From Mycolicibacterium aromaticivorans JS19b1 = JCM 16368 (GTDB lineage Bacteria > Actinomycetota > Actinomycetes > Mycobacteriales > Mycobacteriaceae), in contig NZ_JALN02000003.1 of NCBI RefSeq assembly GCF_000559085.1, positions 1 through 64,000 on the forward strand: 64,000 nucleotides of DNA, in the 5' to 3' direction. This document shows positions 60,997 to 64,000 of the stretch, in pieces (the first letter of the stretch is position 1; each line of letters opens with the position of its first letter). The notes below the pieces were generated by a model. The model was not told where the DNA came from, made no database searches, and saw only the letters and a program-made list of their open reading frames with translations. The translations under genes and the position numbers were made by a program.

Positions 60997-62174
60997 AGCT
61001 TGGACCGACGATGGAGTTCGACCACATACAGCCGGCGATCCGGAAACGGTTCACCTCTGCAGCGGACATCCCCAAAGAGGTGTTCAGCGACCCCGACGTC
61101 TACCGGGAAGAGCTCACCCGCATCTTCTATGGCCCCTACTGGCATCCGATCGCGCACCGGGCCGAGCTGGCCGAGCGCAACGCCTTCCGGACGAGATGGC
61201 TGGCCGACGTGCCGCTGCTGATGGTGCGAGACGGCGATGACCGCATCCGCGTGTTCGTCAACTCCTGCGCCCATCGGGGAACGCTACTGGAACAGCGCCG
61301 GTGCGGGGTGGCGGAGCGATTCGAGTGTCCGTATCACCGGTGGATCTTCAACAATGACGGCCGTTTCGCCGGCGCGCCCCGCCGCATGCAGTTTCGCCCG
61401 GACTTTCGCGAGGAGGACTACGGCCTCCGGGAGCTGCACGTAGTCGAGGCGTGGGGTTTGATCTTCGTCAGCATGGCTGCGCAGCCGCCGCCGTTCGACG
61501 ATTATCTCGGCGATAGCGCGGATCCGTTGCGCGACTGCATGGTCGATGACGGGGACTTGACGTTGCTGGGCTACCAGACGGTGGTGTTTCAGAGTAATTG
61601 GAAAACCTACATCGACAACGATCCCTATCACGCGCCGCTGCTGCACAGCGCGTTCAAACTGCTCAACTGGCAGGGCGGCAGCGGAAACGTGCTGGTCAGC
61701 GAGCCCTATGGGCACATGTCGATTCTGTACGATGCGCAACCCTACGTGGACAACGGTTTCCTGGCTGACCCGAGTGTGGTCACGCGGATGGGGGATGACA
61801 GCCGAGCCCGCGTGATTGCGTTACGGCCGGTTACCGGGATCGTGCGTCACGTCGACACAATCAACATCCGGTACGCCCGCCCGCTGGGGGTTGATCGTAC
61901 CGAGGTGCGATACACGTTCTTCGGCCATGCCAGTGACTCCGAGGACTTCGCACGCCACCGAGTCCGCCAGTCGTCAAACCTGCTGGGGCCGAGCGGCTTC
62001 ATCAGTATCGAGGACGCCGCCGTCTACAACCGCGTGCAGGCGACCGCGCGTGACGGCGGCTATCAGCGCTTTGTCGCCGGCGTCGGCCGACCATTGTCGG
62101 AGTCGTCGCAGAACGACGAGGTCGCCAATACCGGCTGGTGGGCGCACTACCAGGAGGTGATGGAGTTTTGCTGA
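60993..62174 (+). CDS. Second Rieske non-heme iron dioxygenase alpha subunit
   Basis: A 393-residue protein from GTG 60993, overlapping the propeller stop. The Rieske ligands are in VNSCAHRGTLLEQRRCG and FECPYHRWIFNNDGRF, and the iron ligands in WKTYIDNDPYHAPLLHSAFK. It is clearly different from the alpha subunit at 56590 (shorter, low similarity outside the motifs), so the cluster has two oxygenation steps or two substrate ranges. Its own beta subunit follows with overlap. Confidence 0.93.
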   Translation: MKLGPTMEFDHIQPAIRKRFTSAADIPKEVFSDPDVYREELTRIFYGPYWHPIAHRAELAERNAFRTRWLADVPLLMVRDGDDRIRVFVNSCAHRGTLLEQRRCGVAERFECPYHRWIFNNDGRFAGAPRRMQFRPDFREEDYGLRELHVVEAWGLIFVSMAAQPPPFDDYLGDSADPLRDCMVDDGDLTLLGYQTVVFQSNWKTYIDNDPYHAPLLHSAFKLLNWQGGSGNVLVSEPYGHMSILYDAQPYVDNGFLADPSVVTRMGDDSRARVIALRPVTGIVRHVDTINIRYARPLGVDRTEVRYTFFGHASDSEDFARHRVRQSSNLLGPSGFISIEDAAVYNRVQATARDGGYQRFVAGVGRPLSESSQNDEVANTGWWAHYQEVMEFC

Positions 62175-62665
62175 CATCGAGCGTCGAAGATCGGCGGGCA
62201 CGTGCCGCGTACCTGGTGGACGAACTGCTGGGAGCCTACGCCCGCGCAGTCGACGATCAAGACTTCACCGCGTGGCTTGCCCTGTTCGCGACGGAATGTG
62301 CCTACGAGGTGCGCGCGATGGAGAACGTCCGTGAGGGGCTGCCGCTGGCGTACATGATGGACGATTGCCGGCAACGGCTGGCCGACCGCGCGAAGATGAT
62401 CCAGGAGGTCTGGGCGGGCACGGTCGAACCCTACGACACCCGCCACTTTCAGCAGCGTACGGCGATGCGTGAGCTCGGCGAAGACCGCTGGGAGGTACGG
62501 TCCAACGTCCTCGTCACCTACACCGGCGCCTCCGGCGAGCCGGGGATTCTGGTCAGCGGCTACAGCGAAGACGTCGTCGTCCTTGACGATGAAACCGCGC
62601 TGTTTCAGCAGAAATTCGTGGTGGTGGACAACACTCCGCCGCGCTATCTCGTGTACCCCGTTTGA
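62168..62665 (+). CDS. Second ring-hydroxylating dioxygenase beta subunit
   Basis: About 165 residues of SnoaL-like fold: YARAVDDQDFTAWLALFATE, YDTRHFQQRTAMRELGEDRW and TALFQQKFVVVDNTPPRYLV. The start is probably TTG 62168, which overlaps the alpha stop at 62172-62174. Unlike the pair at 56 kb, beta follows alpha here. It pairs with the alpha subunit at 60993. Confidence 0.88.
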   Translation: MLTSSVEDRRARAAYLVDELLGAYARAVDDQDFTAWLALFATECAYEVRAMENVREGLPLAYMMDDCRQRLADRAKMIQEVWAGTVEPYDTRHFQQRTAMRELGEDRWEVRSNVLVTYTGASGEPGILVSGYSEDVVVLDDETALFQQKFVVVDNTPPRYLVYPV

Positions 62666-62693
62666 CTCGTCGACCGAAGGAGTGGATTAGATA

Positions 62694-62955
62694 ATGACTG
62701 CCGTTGCGTTGATGTCGCCCGAGTGGGCACGCGCGTACCGCGACCTGTGGAACGACTCGGCCGAGATCCGGCAGGGTGCCAAAGAATTGAGCATGCTGAT
62801 CGAATGGCGAGTACAGGACGCCAACGACCATGGTGTTCGTCGACCAAACCACCACTGTGGGCAAAGACGCGCCGACAGAGACCGACTCCGTAGTCCAGGT
62901 CAGCCTCGACAAGGTCGGATCCCACTGGTTGATATCGGGTTTCGAGCCGAAATGA
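62694..62955 (+). pseudogene. Chimeric remnant: SCP2-like N-terminus joined to a Mce-associated protein C-terminus
   Basis: ATG 62694 gives MTAVALMSPEWARAYRDLWN followed by ELSMLIEWRVQD, which looks like the start of a sterol-carrier-type protein. From about 62827 the sensible frame changes to TMVFVDQTTTVGKDAPTETD, then QVSLDKVGSHWLISGFEPK and a stop at 62955. That second part is the typical C-terminus of Mce-associated membrane proteins. A deletion probably fused two genes out of frame. Confidence 0.6.
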
Positions 62956-63024
62956 GCACCATCCAAACTTCAGGGTCGGCTGGTGGCCCCCGAGTCCGCC
63001 GATAGCAGCGTGTGAGGAGTGACC

Positions 63025-64000
63025 TTGAGTGCCGTGCGCGCAGTGAGACCATTTAGCATCCACGTCGCCGATGACGTTCTCGACGATCTACGAACGCGTC
63101 TTTCGCGGACCCGTTGGCCGGAAGCCGAATGTGTACCGGACTGGACCCAGGGCATCCCGCTCGGGTACACCCGCGAACTGGCCGCCTATTGGGCCGACGG
63201 ATACGACTGGCGGTCCCGTGAAGCCGCCCTCAACCGATTCGATCAGTTCGTCGTCGAAATCCACGGCGTGGACATCCATTTCATCCACCAGCGATCTCCG
63301 CACCAAGAGGCTTTTCCGCTGGTGATCACCCACGGCTGGCCCGGCTCGATCGTGGAGTTTCACAACGTGATCGAGCCGCTGACCAACCCGACTGCCCACG
63401 GGGGACGGGCCGAGGACGCCTTCCACGTGGTGTGCCCGGCGCTTCCGGGCTACGGCTTCTCCGGCAAGCCCACCAACGCCGGCTGGGGTGTCGGGAAGAT
63501 CGCGCAGGCCTGGGAGACGCTCATGCTGCGCCTTGGCTACCAGCGCTACGGCGCCCAGGGCGGCGACTGGGGCGCAGCGATCACCACACAAATGGGCCGC
63601 AACCGCGGCCACTGCGCCGCCATCCATCTGAATATGCCGATCGCTTACCCTCCAGCGGGCGGCATCACCGATCCGACCGAGGAAGAACAGCTGGCCCTGG
63701 CCGCCCTGACGACTTATCAGCGTTGGGAGACAGGCTATTCCGAGCAGCAGTCCACCCGGCCTCAGACCGTCGGCTACGGACTGGCCGATTCGCCGGTCGG
63801 CCAGATGGCCTGGATCGTCGAGAAATTCGCAGCGTGGATGGACTGCGACGGCCATCCCGAGAACGTGCTCAGCCGCGATGAGCTCCTCGACAACGTCATG
63901 ATGTACTGGGCTACCAATAGTGGCTCCTCCTCGGCCCGGTTGTACTGGGAGAGCTTCAAGACCCTGGACGCGACAACTCGTGTGGAATTGCCCACTGGTA
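63025..64000 (+). CDS. Epoxide hydrolase (alpha/beta-hydrolase fold), 3' truncated by the window end
   Basis: At least 325 residues, open to the last base. The start TTG 63025 lies six bases after GAGGAG; GTG 63034 is an alternative. The N-terminal EHN domain is clear (DVLDDLRTRLSRTRWPEAEC and YDWRSREAALNRFDQFVVEI). The oxyanion motif is ITHGWPGSIVEFHNVIEPL and the nucleophile Asp is in GAQGGDWGAAITTQMGR. It would open an arene or alkene epoxide to a diol, a fitting partner for the oxygenases upstream. Confidence 0.92.
   Translation, partial: MSAVRAVRPFSIHVADDVLDDLRTRLSRTRWPEAECVPDWTQGIPLGYTRELAAYWADGYDWRSREAALNRFDQFVVEIHGVDIHFIHQRSPHQEAFPLVITHGWPGSIVEFHNVIEPLTNPTAHGGRAEDAFHVVCPALPGYGFSGKPTNAGWGVGKIAQAWETLMLRLGYQRYGAQGGDWGAAITTQMGRNRGHCAAIHLNMPIAYPPAGGITDPTEEEQLALAALTTYQRWETGYSEQQSTRPQTVGYGLADSPVGQMAWIVEKFAAWMDCDGHPENVLSRDELLDNVMMYWATNSGSSSARLYWESFKTLDATTRVELPTG

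Overview
The window looks like accessory DNA of a high-GC mycobacterium (Mycolicibacterium-like), either a plasmid or a genomic island. The main reason is an accessory cytochrome oxidase subunit I of clearly mycobacterial type. GTG and TTG starts, ATGA/GTGA stop-start overlaps, a fragment of a Mce-associated protein and NlpC/L,D-transpeptidase proteins of mycobacterial style agree with this. I see no tRNA, rRNA, CRISPR array, replication gene or conjugation gene.

Layout. 1-7.6 kb: a cation-resistance remnant (frameshifted ArsR regulator, CDF transporter, and a cadD-like gene split by an IS256-family element with an 8-bp target duplication), then an IS110-family element split by an IS3-family element, then a second IS3-family element (copy A). 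7.6-24.3 kb: an envelope and metal module with CopC, L,D-transpeptidase, NlpC/P60 and M23 peptidases, a DsbA-like protein, a BlaI/M56 sensor pair, two heavy-metal P-type ATPases, a second ArsR regulator and a lone CtaD. TACGTAG-type palindromes recur in its promoters and suggest one local regulon. 25.3-43.6 kb: an apparent mobile defence island. It holds a tyrosine recombinase and 28-bp Xer/dif-like sites (11-6-11 bp) at 26414 and 43599, plus a degraded site at 42877. Between them lie a hydrolase-NB-ARC/TPR (STAND) operon, and, divergent from it, an eight-gene operon: AAA ATPase, subtilase, sigma-like protein, unknown protein, ImmA/IrrE peptidase, triple ubiquitin-like protein, E2-like protein and JAB-E1 fusion. 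A two-gene nuclease-like operon follows.

44-51 kb: DUF3892 and SRPBCC proteins, a truncated flavin monooxygenase, and a nest of insertion sequences (IS3 copy B split by a second IS256-type element, an IS21 remnant, and the second copy of the first IS256-type element sitting inside the IS21 terminal repeats). 51-64 kb: a catabolic region with two Rieske dioxygenases, an extra duplicated beta subunit, a flavoprotein/ferredoxin pair, aldehyde and alcohol dehydrogenases, an SDR, a beta-propeller protein and an epoxide hydrolase that runs off the window. The set suggests oxygenase-started breakdown of an aromatic or polycyclic compound; the substrate cannot be read from the sequence.

Several genes in the first 12 kb carry single-base frameshifts, often in short G or C runs. 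These may be consensus errors rather than real decay. All functions are inferred from motifs and neighbours; no database search was run.
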